DNA of 64,000 nucleotides from Bacteroidetes oral taxon 274 str. F0058 (GCA_000163695.1 GG774890.1:539575-603574), one strand, 5' to 3'; shown: positions 36,983-46,122, numbered from the stretch's first letter. The notes: a model not told the origin generated them from the sequence alone. Translations and numbers: made by a program.

Positions 36983-38293
36983 ATGAAAAATATCGGAGTT
37001 GCGTTGCTGTTTATGCTGTGGTTTTCTGCCGTTGAAGTACAGGCACAAGCCCATTGGACGCTTGATAGTTGTGTACGTTATGCAATAGCCAACAGTATCA
37101 CCGTAAAACAAATGGAAGTGTCGCACAAAATGGCTTCCGTAGATTTATTGTCGGCTCGTGCGGCGTTACTGCCCAATTTAGATGCCGGCGTGAGGCAAAA
37201 TTGGAGCTTCGGCAGAACGCAGACACAGAGCGGTCTGTACGAAAACCGTACACAATCGAACACAGGTTTTTCCGTCTCGTCCTCGATGATACTGTTTGCA
37301 GGTGGTCGGCGTATAAATACTATCGCTAAGGCAAAACTCGATTTACAGGCGTCGCTCCTGAATATCGAAAAAGCAAAGAACGATATAGAATTGCAGGTTA
37401 CATCGCTCTTTCTGCAGGTATTGTTTCAGAAAGAGATACTTCGTATAGCCCAAGAACAATTCTTTTCTACAAGGCAGCAGGTACAGAAGACCCAACTTAT
37501 GGTAGAGAGCGGCAAAGTCTCTGCAAACAGATTGTCTGATATTCGCTCCAAGATGGCAAGCGATACTTTGTCGATAGTACAAGCGGCAGGCAATCTACGG
37601 TTGGCTCTGTTGGATTTGGCTCAGAGCATCGAAATACAAGACCTCGATAGTTTCGATATTGTCGCTCCCGAGTCGCTCGACAGTCATTATACGGAGTATC
37701 CCGAGTTGCCCGTTTATAAAGACGTATCAGCCGATATGCCCCAGATAAAAGCTGCTGAAATAAATGTGGAGAGTGCTCGCAAATCGCTACGTATAGCACA
37801 AGCCGACTATCTACCTACGATTAGCTTAAATGCGGGATTGAGTTCTAACTATTTCTACTTGTATCAACTACCCAATGCCAACAGAACATTCGAGGAGCAG
37901 CTGAAAAACAACCTCGGGCAGTATGTAGGATTAAGTCTGAATGTACCCATATTCGACCGTTTGTCGGTGGTAGGACGAGAGAGACAGGCAAAACTCAATA
38001 TCGAAAACCTTAGGCTGACACTCGAAAAATCTCGAAAACAACTGCAAAAAGAGATACAGACTGCATACATAAATGCTACTGTTGCTTACGAAAAACGAAA
38101 CTCGGCTCATAAGGCGGTATTGTCTGCCGATGAGGCATTTAGAAACACTCGTGAACTTTACGAGAAAGGCAAGTTGTCGGTGTTCGATTTTGCTCAGTCG
38201 CAAACAAATCTGTCGCAGGCACGTGCCAACGAAGTCCAAGCTAAATACGATTATGTGTTTAAAATGAAGGTCTTGGAGTTCTATCGCAGGTAA
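36983..38293 (+). CDS. TolC family outer membrane efflux protein
   Basis: 436 aa from MKNIGVALLFM, with a signal peptide ending VQAQA. Two OEP repeats are visible: the first with LDSCVRYAIANSITVKQ, AALLPNLDAGVRQNWSFGR and SSSMILFAGGRR; the second with IKAAEINVESARKSLRIAQ and the end GKLSVFDFAQSQTNLSQA. It forms a trimeric outer-membrane channel for a type I or RND exporter. No intact inner-membrane pump or adaptor is next to it; the HlyD remnant upstream suggests the partner was lost. A -7 box TATCTTTG lies at 36924-36931. ATG 36983 is preferred over GTG 36977. Confidence 0.9.
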   Translation: MKNIGVALLFMLWFSAVEVQAQAHWTLDSCVRYAIANSITVKQMEVSHKMASVDLLSARAALLPNLDAGVRQNWSFGRTQTQSGLYENRTQSNTGFSVSSSMILFAGGRRINTIAKAKLDLQASLLNIEKAKNDIELQVTSLFLQVLFQKEILRIAQEQFFSTRQQVQKTQLMVESGKVSANRLSDIRSKMASDTLSIVQAAGNLRLALLDLAQSIEIQDLDSFDIVAPESLDSHYTEYPELPVYKDVSADMPQIKAAEINVESARKSLRIAQADYLPTISLNAGLSSNYFYLYQLPNANRTFEEQLKNNLGQYVGLSLNVPIFDRLSVVGRERQAKLNIENLRLTLEKSRKQLQKEIQTAYINATVAYEKRNSAHKAVLSADEAFRNTRELYEKGKLSVFDFAQSQTNLSQARANEVQAKYDYVFKMKVLEFYRR

Positions 38294-38454
38294 GAGTATC
38301 ATATTTCGCCTAATCGATTCCCGATAGGAAAACTTCTGATTGTTAATAATATGTAAATGTATGATTCGTGTTTGTCGAGTCGCAATGTGTGTGTCCACAC
38401 GATGCGGTTGAGTTTTTGATATTCCAATTAATGATTATACGTTTTTTTGGGATT

Positions 38455-38485
38455 TTGTTTTTAAGGGGAAAAAGTATTAACTTTG
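38455..38485 (+). promoter_or_regulatory. Promoter of the T9SS-sorted LRR protein gene
   Basis: TTG (38455-38457), a 20-bp spacer with AAGGGGAAAA, and TAACTTTG (38478-38485). The leader is about 115 nt. The remaining bases of the gap 38294-38604 show no other feature. Confidence 0.65.
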
Positions 38486-38604
38486 CTTTTCTAAAAATTC
38501 GTTTTTTTTAAAAAATCTCAAACGAGAGATTGCATTGTTTATATACGGTTACTTATCACTTATGTCCGTCAATAATAAGTTTTCTAATAAAATATATTTT
38601 AGTT

Positions 38605-41151
38605 ATGAGAAAAAGCAATCTATTATTTTGGGTAATCCTTTGGCTATTTGCCGTAGGAGCGACTGCACAGACAGTGAAGAATCCGCTTTCGATAGTAGCG
38701 GAGTATAATCTAAAATCCGATGGGACATTCGAAAAGGGAGACGTGTTGTCTGCCTTCGGCAACTATTTCAAATGGGCTGAGGTGAAAAACTTGTCACTTC
38801 CTCAGGGCTATCATGTCCCTACGAAAGAGGAGTTGGTAGTAATCTCGGGTCTGTATCCGTTCGACCAAACTACTCAAAGTCCGTATCCCGACCTGAGTTG
38901 GAAAATCGATAAGACGGGAGACGAGACAGTAACTATTTTCGGGAAAACTATGACCCTTAATGCACATTATTACGGTGAGGGTAAGTACGTTTGTTATGCT
39001 TTGCGATTCAAGGGAGGAGACAACCGATACTTGTCTGCTTTCCGATGGGAGGCTATATTTACCGACGACGATACCGACAAGACCAAGATTAAGGGATTGA
39101 AGGTAACTTGCCGCCTTTTGGGTGCCGAGGGTTTGTCGGTAGATGTCAAAGACCTCGCAAAGCAAGAATATTGGGATACGGGCAACGCGGCAGACGTGGT
39201 GCGTTATTTCCCCGCTGCCGGATATGGTAATTATACCGACGACGGTACGGTGATGGATCAGAATCTTCGCGGACGATATTGGTCGTGTACTCCTCGCAAC
39301 GAACAAGAAACAGGTGCTTGGGGTTTCGGCTTCGATGCCGACTTTGTTATGGTTTATCCTTGGGTAGCGACATCGCACTATTGCCTGCGTTGCTTCAAAA
39401 ACGAGACGGAAGAGCCCGACAAACCTATTCCTGCCGACGCTACAATATCGATGGAATTGAGTAAAACAGGCGTAGCAATGAGTATGAATATGGCAGGACC
39501 CCAAAAGATTGAAGTCGACTTCGGCGACGGTAAACGCAAGTTGATAGATTTGGCTGCCACACAGGGTGTTATCGAAGGTAAATCGGTTGGTACCGAGGTG
39601 AAGATATATGCGGCTGATGTTACGAACTTCAGAGCCTCGAATCAGATGATTAAAGTCATCAATTTCAAGGATATGGAGAAGCTTAGGACTTTGGAGTTGG
39701 GTTTCAATAAACTCACGTCGTTGTCGCTCGAAGCGATGCCAGAGCTCGAACACCTGAATGTCGTCAGCAATAGAATAGCGGCTATCGACCTTACCAAGAG
39801 CCCGAAACTGAAATATGTATCTTTATCCAAAAATTTCAATATCGCAAGTCTCGACCTTAGCAAATCAAAAGCATTGGAGCAGCTCTATGTTGCAACTAAT
39901 AGCCTGACGTCTCTTAATTTGGATAATGTCCCCGAACTGCGTGTGCTCGATTTGTCGGGCAACACAGGGATAAAATCCGTCGACCTTAGTAAAATACCTT
40001 TGCTCGAAGAGTATTTCGGCATCAAGACATCGATTGCCGAGATAGATATTACACAAAATACTCGTCTCAGACGCCTCAACGTGTCGAGCAATGCTTCTTT
40101 GAAGTCTGTTAAATTCAGTTCGCTATCCAACCTGCAAAGTTGCTACATAAGCAAAACAGTGCTTCCCAAGGCTCAGTTAGATGCTTTTTTGGCTGCTCTG
40201 CCGGATGTTAATAATTTGAAGGTGTATGCCAACGAACGTATTTGGAAAAAGCAGTTGGAAGTAGCCGAAATACCTGATGTAAAAGCGGGTACTGTCGAAC
40301 TGAAAGGGGCAAGAGATAAAGGTTGGAAGATAGACGTGCTCGACGAAGCGTGGTCGGTAACTCCCAAAAATCCCTGCCTTGTGCTGACGACAGCCATTGA
40401 GATAGGTAAAGATATAACGCTTAAGGTGGATAACTTCTATGACCCGTTTTGGGTCGATTGGGGCAAATGGTGGAGCAGTTTCTTGCAACAAAAGCCCTAT
40501 AAGATTGTCCATGCCGTACGCCAGCCCGAGATAAAATACTATTCGCGAGGTCTTATGACGTTAGATTGCAGCAATCAGAAAATCACCAAGATGAGCCTTC
40601 CGAATAATGACCAGACTTATGCCGTGAACGCTTCGGATAACGAATTGACGGAATTCGTGGTTTCGCGAGTAAATTCACTTGTAACAATAGACTTACGTAA
40701 TAATAAGCTATCGGAAGAAAGCCTGAATGCCCTATACGATAGTTTGAGGACTTTGAACGACATTGTCTATCCGTTCGAAACGCTACAGCAGAAGACTTTC
40801 CCTCAGGACGAGAATTTCGGTCGTATTTTCGTCAGCGGCAATCCCGGAGCACAGAAGAGTAAAGGATACATAGCAGAGCAGAAAGGCTATCGGCTGGATG
40901 TTGTTACGGATGCAGAGGAAGTGGTAGCCGATGAGGCTGCGTTGTGTCTATATCCGAATCCTGCGGTTGGCTCCGTAGAGCTGCGTGGCGTAAGTCCCGG
41001 TGATATGATTCGTATCTATACGCCTTCCGGCACTCTCGTGTATAAGAGAGAGGCACTCTGTCCGACGCAGAATATCGATATTGCTAACCTGACATCGGGA
41101 GTGTATATCGTAAGAGTGGGCAATGCAGCCGTAAAACTCGTGGTGAAGTAA
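38605..41151 (+). CDS. Secreted leucine-rich repeat protein with T9SS type-A sorting domain
   Basis: 848 aa from MRKSNLLFWV, with a signal peptide ending GATAQ. The N-terminal part has a FISUMP-like domain (GYHVPTKEELVVISGLYPF, FPAAGYGNYTD, GRYWSCTPRNEQETGAWGF, YCLRCF). Leucine-rich repeats occupy roughly 345-520 (LRTLELGFNKLTSL, LEHLNVVSNRIAAIDL, LRVLDLSGNTGIKSVDL). The last ~70 residues are a T9SS type-A C-terminal sorting domain: LYPNPAVGSVEL, MIRIYTPSGTLVYK, ANLTSGVYIVRVG, ending VVK. It should cross the outer membrane via SprA and be attached to the surface or released. The longer start at 38530 was rejected because it lacks a signal peptide. Confidence 0.87.
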   Translation: MRKSNLLFWVILWLFAVGATAQTVKNPLSIVAEYNLKSDGTFEKGDVLSAFGNYFKWAEVKNLSLPQGYHVPTKEELVVISGLYPFDQTTQSPYPDLSWKIDKTGDETVTIFGKTMTLNAHYYGEGKYVCYALRFKGGDNRYLSAFRWEAIFTDDDTDKTKIKGLKVTCRLLGAEGLSVDVKDLAKQEYWDTGNAADVVRYFPAAGYGNYTDDGTVMDQNLRGRYWSCTPRNEQETGAWGFGFDADFVMVYPWVATSHYCLRCFKNETEEPDKPIPADATISMELSKTGVAMSMNMAGPQKIEVDFGDGKRKLIDLAATQGVIEGKSVGTEVKIYAADVTNFRASNQMIKVINFKDMEKLRTLELGFNKLTSLSLEAMPELEHLNVVSNRIAAIDLTKSPKLKYVSLSKNFNIASLDLSKSKALEQLYVATNSLTSLNLDNVPELRVLDLSGNTGIKSVDLSKIPLLEEYFGIKTSIAEIDITQNTRLRRLNVSSNASLKSVKFSSLSNLQSCYISKTVLPKAQLDAFLAALPDVNNLKVYANERIWKKQLEVAEIPDVKAGTVELKGARDKGWKIDVLDEAWSVTPKNPCLVLTTAIEIGKDITLKVDNFYDPFWVDWGKWWSSFLQQKPYKIVHAVRQPEIKYYSRGLMTLDCSNQKITKMSLPNNDQTYAVNASDNELTEFVVSRVNSLVTIDLRNNKLSEESLNALYDSLRTLNDIVYPFETLQQKTFPQDENFGRIFVSGNPGAQKSKGYIAEQKGYRLDVVTDAEEVVADEAALCLYPNPAVGSVELRGVSPGDMIRIYTPSGTLVYKREALCPTQNIDIANLTSGVYIVRVGNAAVKLVVK

Positions 41152-41168
41152 TCCCCCCGTAACGGTAA

Positions 41169-41214
41169 AACGGTGCAAGGTTCGTCGGATGACGTAGTCT
41201 TGCACCGTTTTTTA
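41169..41214. terminator. Bidirectional terminator between convergent genes
   Basis: AACGGTGCAAG and CTTGCACCGTT form a perfect 11-bp stem, with TTTTTT after it on the plus strand. It separates the LRR protein gene from the convergent dehydrogenase gene. Confidence 0.8.
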
Positions 41215-41234
41215 TATTTGTCTTTTCGTTCGCC

Positions 41235-42443
41235 TCAGGCTTCGAACTCTATATCTCCATCTGCCTCGCAGTGATAGGGCAGCCCGCTCTGGGCGAGCTT
41301 TTCGAGGAATGGGTCGGGGTCAAACTCCTCTACGTTGAATACGCCTGCTCCGCTCCATTTGCCTGTCAGGAACATATAGGCTCCCGTCATAGCAGGTACT
41401 CCTGTGGTGTAGCTGACGGCTTGCGTGCCTGTCTCTTTGTAAGCCGCTTCGTGTGAGCAGTTGTTGTAGATGTACAGTGTAGTCGGTTTGCCGTCTTTTA
41501 CCCCACGGATACGACAACCTATCGAAGTCTGTCCCGTGTAGTTTTCGCCCAAGTCTTGCGGGTTGGGCAGTACGGCTTTGAGGAACTGTATCGGCACTAT
41601 CTTTTGCCCGTTGTAGTCTATCTCGTCGATACGTGCCATACCGATATTCTGTATCACGCGTAGGTGAGTGAGATACTCTTGCCCGAATGTCATCCAGAAG
41701 CGGGCACGACGCAGCGACGGGAAATTTTTCACCAGACTCTCGAGCTCTTCGTGGTAGAGCAGATACGAGTCTTTGACGCCGATGTCGGGGTAATCGAGCC
41801 CGCGATGCACCGAAAGCGGTGCAGTGGTGTGCCATTTGCCGCCTTCCCAATACTTGCCCTCTTGGGTTATTTCGCGTATGTTGATTTCGGGGTTGAAGTT
41901 CGTGGCAAATGCTTTGCCGTGATTACCTGCATTGCAATCGACTATATCGAGGTAGTGCATCTCGTCGAAGTAGTGTTTGGCGGCGTATGCGGTGAAGACC
42001 GATGTTACACCCGGGTCGAAGCCGCAGCCGAGTATGGCTGTAAGCCCCGCACGGCGGAATTTATCCTGATATGCCCACTGCCAAGAGTACTCGAAGTGTG
42101 CCTCGTCTTTGGGCTCGTAGTTGGCGGTGTCGAGGTAGTTTACGCCGCTCTCGAGGCAGGCGTCCATAATGGTCAGGTCTTGATACGGCAGAGCAACGTT
42201 TATGACGATTTTGGGTTTGAACTCGTTGAATAGCTTTACCAATTCGGGTACATTGTCTGCATCGACGGCGGCGGTCTTCACCTCTACGCCGTAGCGTTGC
42301 TTTACATCTCGGGCTATTGCGTCGCACTTCGATTTGGTACGGCTCGCAAGCAGTATTTCGGTAAAGACATCGCTATTCTGTGCCAGCTTGTGTACTACTA
42401 CCGTGCCTACGCCTCCCGCTCCTATTACTATTACTTTACTCAT
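41235..42443 (-). CDS. Saccharopine dehydrogenase family protein, probable carboxynorspermidine synthase
   Basis: 402 aa. The Rossmann fingerprint VIVIGAGGVGTVVVHKLA opens the chain. INVALPYQDLTIMDACLESG, NYLDTANYEP and LGCGFDPGVTSVF are typical of the family branch that makes carboxy(nor)spermidine by reductive condensation of a diamine with aspartate semialdehyde, using NADPH, in the alternative bacterial spermidine pathway. The decarboxylase partner is not in the window. A -7 box TACCTTTG at 42502-42509 (minus) lies about 60 bp upstream. The gene is single and convergent with the LRR gene. Saccharopine reductase activity is the less likely alternative. Confidence 0.85.
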   Translation of the reverse strand: MSKVIVIGAGGVGTVVVHKLAQNSDVFTEILLASRTKSKCDAIARDVKQRYGVEVKTAAVDADNVPELVKLFNEFKPKIVINVALPYQDLTIMDACLESGVNYLDTANYEPKDEAHFEYSWQWAYQDKFRRAGLTAILGCGFDPGVTSVFTAYAAKHYFDEMHYLDIVDCNAGNHGKAFATNFNPEINIREITQEGKYWEGGKWHTTAPLSVHRGLDYPDIGVKDSYLLYHEELESLVKNFPSLRRARFWMTFGQEYLTHLRVIQNIGMARIDEIDYNGQKIVPIQFLKAVLPNPQDLGENYTGQTSIGCRIRGVKDGKPTTLYIYNNCSHEAAYKETGTQAVSYTTGVPAMTGAYMFLTGKWSGAGVFNVEEFDPDPFLEKLAQSGLPYHCEADGDIEFEA

Positions 42444-42664
42444 AAATTTGTTTATTGTCTTTTTAGATAATATTATTATAATAAAAGTCTTTTCGACGGC
42501 ACAAAGGTAATAAAAGTTTTGGTTCGGAATAATAATTCTGCCCTCAACGGCGGATTTATCATAATCATCGTTGCCTCTACGAACTCGCTCGTATTATGTT
42601 TTTAACTCTGAGCTTAGCATTTTGTTTTGCACAAATAATATGTTTTTGATGTGGAGTTTTAATA

Positions 42665-43546
42665 TTATCCTCGTAAAAAATCTATGATAATTTCCTGTTC
42701 TTCCGTAGTCAATGCAGACAAGTGTCCTCGGGCGGTCAACTCGTAAGTTTTACAGTGTTCGAAGATTTCTTTGGCACGAGGAAGGACTTTCTTTGCCGGG
42801 AAAAAGCAATCCTTTTCGGCAGCCATCACCAATATCGGTGCATTGTATCGAGAAGCTCCTTTTTTTGAAATATTCGAAGGCATTCCTGTCCTCATTTTGA
42901 CGTGGTCGAAACTATCTTTTAAAACTGCCAAGATATGCTCGTCTAAACTTGATCGGTCGCTCGTTGCCCTTAAATAAAAGGCTGTTTTTATGAGATAGCT
43001 CTCATTTTTCGTCAAACGATAGGCAAACAAATTAAACAGCATAGTCAGTATGCTTACAGATACATCGTTTTTGATGCCCGAAGGCACTACTAATATCGCT
43101 CGCTCAATCTTCTCGGGTGATACCTCTATCAACTTGCCGACAATGCCGCCTCCGTACGAACAACCCAGTACGGATATCTCCGTAAAACCGAGTCGGCTTA
43201 CGACTTGGCTCGCCCATTGCCCATAACTCAAGTTGTTCGCAGACAATATTTTTTCGGCACTTTTGCCCGGGTGACCTATTGTATCCACGGCATAAATGTG
43301 AAACTCTTCCAATAAAAATCTGAAAAGATATAAGTTGTAGGCAGTAGTCGTATTGCCTCCGTGGAAAACGAGTAGTGGTTTTCCTGTCGTTTTTCCTGTT
43401 TCTATCAGGTGCGTCTTCCCAAAATCGGTATCAATATAAATATCCGAATATGGTGTGTCGAGCAATCTCAACTGCTCTTCGTATAGAGAAATCGATGCTT
43501 GCTTGCCTTCTTCCGTTTTATAAACTTTCCGCGACATTTTATTCAT
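42665..43546 (-). CDS. Alpha/beta hydrolase
   Basis: 293 aa. The hydrolase fold is shown by LLVFHGGNTTTAYNLYLF (oxyanion strand), VDTIGHPGKS, the nucleophile elbow VLGCSYGGGI (G-C-S-Y-G), ILVMAAEKDCFFPAK (acid strand) and TARGHLSAL (catalytic His). No signal peptide, so cytoplasmic. The substrate is unknown. Met4 is an alternative start. The leader contains a perfect inverted repeat (43597-43613) placed right after a -7 box TACCTTTG (43622-43629), suggesting control by a repressor. The 221 bp downstream (42444-42664) hold only the next gene's promoter. Confidence 0.85.
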   Translation of the reverse strand: MNKMSRKVYKTEEGKQASISLYEEQLRLLDTPYSDIYIDTDFGKTHLIETGKTTGKPLLVFHGGNTTTAYNLYLFRFLLEEFHIYAVDTIGHPGKSAEKILSANNLSYGQWASQVVSRLGFTEISVLGCSYGGGIVGKLIEVSPEKIERAILVVPSGIKNDVSVSILTMLFNLFAYRLTKNESYLIKTAFYLRATSDRSSLDEHILAVLKDSFDHVKMRTGMPSNISKKGASRYNAPILVMAAEKDCFFPAKKVLPRAKEIFEHCKTYELTARGHLSALTTEEQEIIIDFLRG

Positions 43547-43596
43547 GTATGAGGTTATATCTTCTATAAAAATGTTTTATCTCTTCAATATAACAA

Positions 43597-43613
43597 TTGC
43601 ACACTGGGTGCAA
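43597..43613. promoter_or_regulatory. Perfect inverted repeat, probable operator of the hydrolase gene
   Basis: TTGCAC-ACTGG-GTGCAA lies within the expected first ~20 transcribed bases of the hydrolase message, just after the -7 box on the minus strand. A TetR/MarR-like repressor site fits. An RNA hairpin is the alternative. Confidence 0.5.
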
Positions 43614-43717
43614 TATCATATCAAAGGTATCGTTGGGCAACCATTTTTTCCCATATTTTACTTATCACTTGCTATGTTTAGAACTCTATACCTCAGAAAA
43701 GCAATGCCCACAATGTT

Positions 43718-44692
43718 TCATAAGTTAATGTAATTGCATAGAGCTACTTCTTTTAAACCTCTGTCGAAAAGAGAGGTCAAGCAAAGTTCGCCTGAGATAT
43801 TTTCGAGTTTGTGTTTTGTCATTCCTTTGGGTAGAGTAATATCGTAATATTGGCGTGTGGTGAGCGAAAAGACTTTTTGTTTGCCCTTCCAATCATCGTT
43901 TTTAAAGAGAGGTGTTAGTATCACATATTCCGAGTCTGTGAAACACCCGTTGACACCGCGTTTTTTACTATCGGTATGCAGATTGTCCGATTCGATAATT
44001 TTCTCGATTACATTCCCTTCGGCAGAAATTTGTGCAAGAGCATAATAATCCATTCCCCATTTATTGACCGATGACGAACTCTCGCCCGGAATGAAGGCGT
44101 AAATTCTTTTATCCGATATTTTAAGACTGTCTATCTTTGGAGTGTCTGCCCATCTGTCGTCATGATGCGTAAATGCTTTTTTATCTATTTTCGAAAAGGT
44201 TTTCCATTTGGCACTTTTTGCTACCTCGTCGAATTCTAAAAGGGCGAAACATCTTGCATCGGCGTAATAAACTTCATTTTCAAAACAAACAGGAATCGTT
44301 TGGCTGTCGGATATATTTTGAAAATACCTCTGCTGAGCCTTCTCTGGTACAATGTTATACCTTAGCAATGATTTATTTTTTATCGGAATTATTTTCGGAG
44401 ACGAATGCATATCTGAATAATACCGCACCTCTTTTGCCGAGATGATGATTCCGAACCCTTCTTTATATCTGAAAAGTACAGGATAATCTCTGTTTGACAT
44501 CGGGGTATATTCAATGGGAATCTTTTTGACGCCTTCGGTTGAAAGGACAAGGGCGTAATATTTATGCCAATCGGTATGGTCCGAAGTTAGGATTACCGCA
44601 GTGCCATCGGGTAGCAAAATTGAAGCACAAACAAATGAAAATTCATTGTCAAATTCCCATTTTCTCAAAAGTGTTAGTTTAAAATCACTCAT
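43718..44692 (-). CDS. Hypothetical protein, beta-propeller-like
   Basis: 324 aa, no signal peptide. Repeating beta-rich segments (FVCASILLPDGTAVILTS, YPVLFRYKEGFGIIIS, ENEVYYADARCFALLEFD, DKRIYAFIPGES, DSEYVILTPLFK) suggest WD/SMP-like propeller blades, but no known family is recognised. Its ATG overlaps the stop of the collapsed GNAT ORF (ATGAGTGA), so it is the last gene of a three-ORF operon beginning with a SUKH-like gene. That company suggests an immunity- or toxin-linked accessory locus; this is inference only. Confidence 0.6.
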   Translation of the reverse strand: MSDFKLTLLRKWEFDNEFSFVCASILLPDGTAVILTSDHTDWHKYYALVLSTEGVKKIPIEYTPMSNRDYPVLFRYKEGFGIIISAKEVRYYSDMHSSPKIIPIKNKSLLRYNIVPEKAQQRYFQNISDSQTIPVCFENEVYYADARCFALLEFDEVAKSAKWKTFSKIDKKAFTHHDDRWADTPKIDSLKISDKRIYAFIPGESSSSVNKWGMDYYALAQISAEGNVIEKIIESDNLHTDSKKRGVNGCFTDSEYVILTPLFKNDDWKGKQKVFSLTTRQYYDITLPKGMTKHKLENISGELCLTSLFDRGLKEVALCNYINL

Positions 44693-44849
44693 TTCCTTTT
44701 TCTTTTTTGTAAACCATTATCTCGTCTTCTTCGTTGGTCTTGACTATCTCGAAACCTAACTTTAAGTACATCTTACGGGCGTAATTGGCTTTTTGTATTT
44801 GTGGGTATTCATTGGGGGTGATGGCTCTGATATGCATATTTTTGTCCAT
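44685..44849 (-). pseudogene. GNAT acetyltransferase reduced by an internal deletion
   Basis: 54 codons. The start MHIRAITPNEYPQIQ is a GNAT beginning (I-R-x-I-T-P-x-E), and ARKMYLKLGFEIVKT followed by NEEDEIMVYKK is the usual GNAT ending. The central ~90 residues, including the acetyl-CoA-binding RxxGxG/A loop, are missing while the frame is kept. The ATG lies in the TAATG of the SUKH gene stop and the end overlaps the next ATG, so the ORF is still translationally coupled. Confidence 0.65.
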
Positions 44850-45220
44850 TATTCTTTGTCTAAAAGTTTGGCTTTTGTCAGTAATTCGTCGAAACTGTCG
44901 GCTATCTTATGCGTGCTGCCGTCGTCGAGCCAATATTCCCATACAGAGAAGTCCGTCAGGTCGAAGTATAGGCGTCCGTCATCGTGTGAGCTGCCGAAGG
45001 CAAAGGTTCTCCCGACATTGGGGACAGAGAAATATTCGAGTAATTCGTATTGATAGTAATCCCTATTTATCATAGAAAACAGAATGTTGCTGTTCCAGAT
45101 GTCTAACTCTTCACCTTCGTACTCGTACAAACATACAAGTTCGAAACTTTGGAGTATTTCCTTATATGATTTTGGTAATACAATAGATTGAATTCTTCTC
45201 GAGTAGATAATTCTATTCAT
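44849..45220 (-). CDS. SMI1/KNR4 (SUKH)-like protein
   Basis: 123 aa. LPKSYKEILQSFEL at the start and FGSSHDDGRLYFDLTDFSVWEYW near the end match the SUKH fold, in which a G...F..D.....V..W segment carries the core. The domain is common among immunity proteins of polymorphic toxins and contact-dependent systems, but no toxin gene is beside it. It heads a coupled operon with the collapsed GNAT and the 324-aa protein. No clear -7 box lies in the ~40 bp before its start, and a minisatellite occupies the space upstream. Confidence 0.6.
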   Translation of the reverse strand: MNRIIYSRRIQSIVLPKSYKEILQSFELVCLYEYEGEELDIWNSNILFSMINRDYYQYELLEYFSVPNVGRTFAFGSSHDDGRLYFDLTDFSVWEYWLDDGSTHKIADSFDELLTKAKLLDKE

Positions 45221-45262
45221 CGTCTAAAATAATCGGCATTAAATGTGAAATGTGTTACCTCC

Positions 45263-45549
45263 GACCCTCGACAATTGACCTTTGAACTTCGATGTCCGAC
45301 CTCTGAACTCCGACATCCGACCTCTGAACTCCGACATCCGACCTTTGAACTCCGACGTCCGACCTCTGAGCTTCGACGTCCGACCTTTGAACTCCGACGT
45401 CCGACCTTCGAACTTCGACAATTGACCTTTGAACTTCGACGTCCGACCTCTGAACTTCGACATCCGACCTCTGAGCTTCGACATCCGACCTTCGAACTCC
45501 GACATCCGACCTTCGAACTCCGACATCCGACCTCTGAACTCCGACAATT
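45263..45549. repeat. 21-bp minisatellite, 13 full units plus a partial
   Basis: From 45277 to 45549 the unit GACCTCTGAACTCCGACATCC repeats without gaps; a 14-bp partial unit precedes it. Variation is confined to a few positions (CTC/TTT/TTC, A/G, C/T, ACATCC/ACGTCC/ACAATT). Because 21 is a multiple of three, several frames stay open on both strands (102-129 codons, 7-residue repeats such as SEFRGRM or TSELRHP), but none has a convincing start or a neighbour in the proteome I know. The array explains the 398-bp gap (45221-45618). Confidence 0.85.
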
Positions 45550-45561
45550 AACATAAAAGGT

Positions 45562-45606
45562 AAAAAAAGTGAGTTCCGAACACAACTTGTCGTGTCCGAA
45601 ACTCAC
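45562..45606 (-). terminator. Intrinsic terminator of the 167-aa protein gene
   Basis: GTGAGTTTCGGACAC and GTGTTCGGAACTCAC pair on the minus strand with two imperfect positions around GACAAGTT, followed by seven T. It starts 12 bp after the stop codon. Confidence 0.8.
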
Positions 45607-45618
45607 CGTCTTAAATAA

Positions 45619-46122
45619 TTAAGATGCAAGATTTTTGTCGTTAGGTTTTGTGTCGGCATGGTTTGCCTGTCTGTTTTGCCGTACGAACCGTTTGCTCAGG
45701 TCTTCGTGAATGGATTTGGCGTCTTGGTCGCCGAGGCGGGCAGCCATCTTGACGCTCGCATAGTAGAGCAACGCCTGTGCATAAGCCTCGTGCCCCGATA
45801 GCATCAGCGTATCCGACAGGTTGTCGACCAACTGCTTGAGGCTGTTGTACACAGGTTGTAACGATTGGTTGAGGGTGAAGTCTTTTGCAAACTCATCGGC
45901 TTCCATCATCGGAGGGACGAGTTTTGGGTTCGACTTGACGTATTCCGACGTCTTTGCGACAAAAGATAGTGTTTTGTCGCTCATCTTAGGCAGGCTCTTG
46001 CGGTCTTCCATAGTGAGAGTCGCTACATAAGGCGCCAATAGCTCGCGAATTTCGCGGAGCTTTTCCTGAATCTTTGCAAGTTCCGCCTCGGGAACTTGTG
46101 CATTAATTAAATTTTTTGACAT
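45619..46122 (-). CDS. Conserved Bacteroidota hypothetical protein (helical, 167 aa)
   Basis: All-helical with no signal peptide: KIQEKLREIRELLAPYVATL, DRKSLPKMSDKTLSFV, MEADEFAKDFTLNQSL, ALLYYASVKMAARLGDQDA. I recognise the pattern (LLAPYxxxLTxxDR, KMxDKTLxFV, LYYxxVKxAA) as a small protein family common in Bacteroidota, without known function. The tail is polar and unconserved. It has its own full promoter (46151-46181) and terminator (45562-45606). Confidence 0.7.
   Translation of the reverse strand: MSKNLINAQVPEAELAKIQEKLREIRELLAPYVATLTMEDRKSLPKMSDKTLSFVAKTSEYVKSNPKLVPPMMEADEFAKDFTLNQSLQPVYNSLKQLVDNLSDTLMLSGHEAYAQALLYYASVKMAARLGDQDAKSIHEDLSKRFVRQNRQANHADTKPNDKNLAS

Noticed and set aside
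45263..45549. CRISPR array
   Set aside because: Units are contiguous with no unique spacers, and no cas genes are present in the window.
45217..45606. Long ORFs (102-129 codons) over the 21-bp repeats on both strands
   Set aside because: Openness follows from the 21-bp period; there is no signal peptide, no convincing start site, and a terminator overlaps one end.
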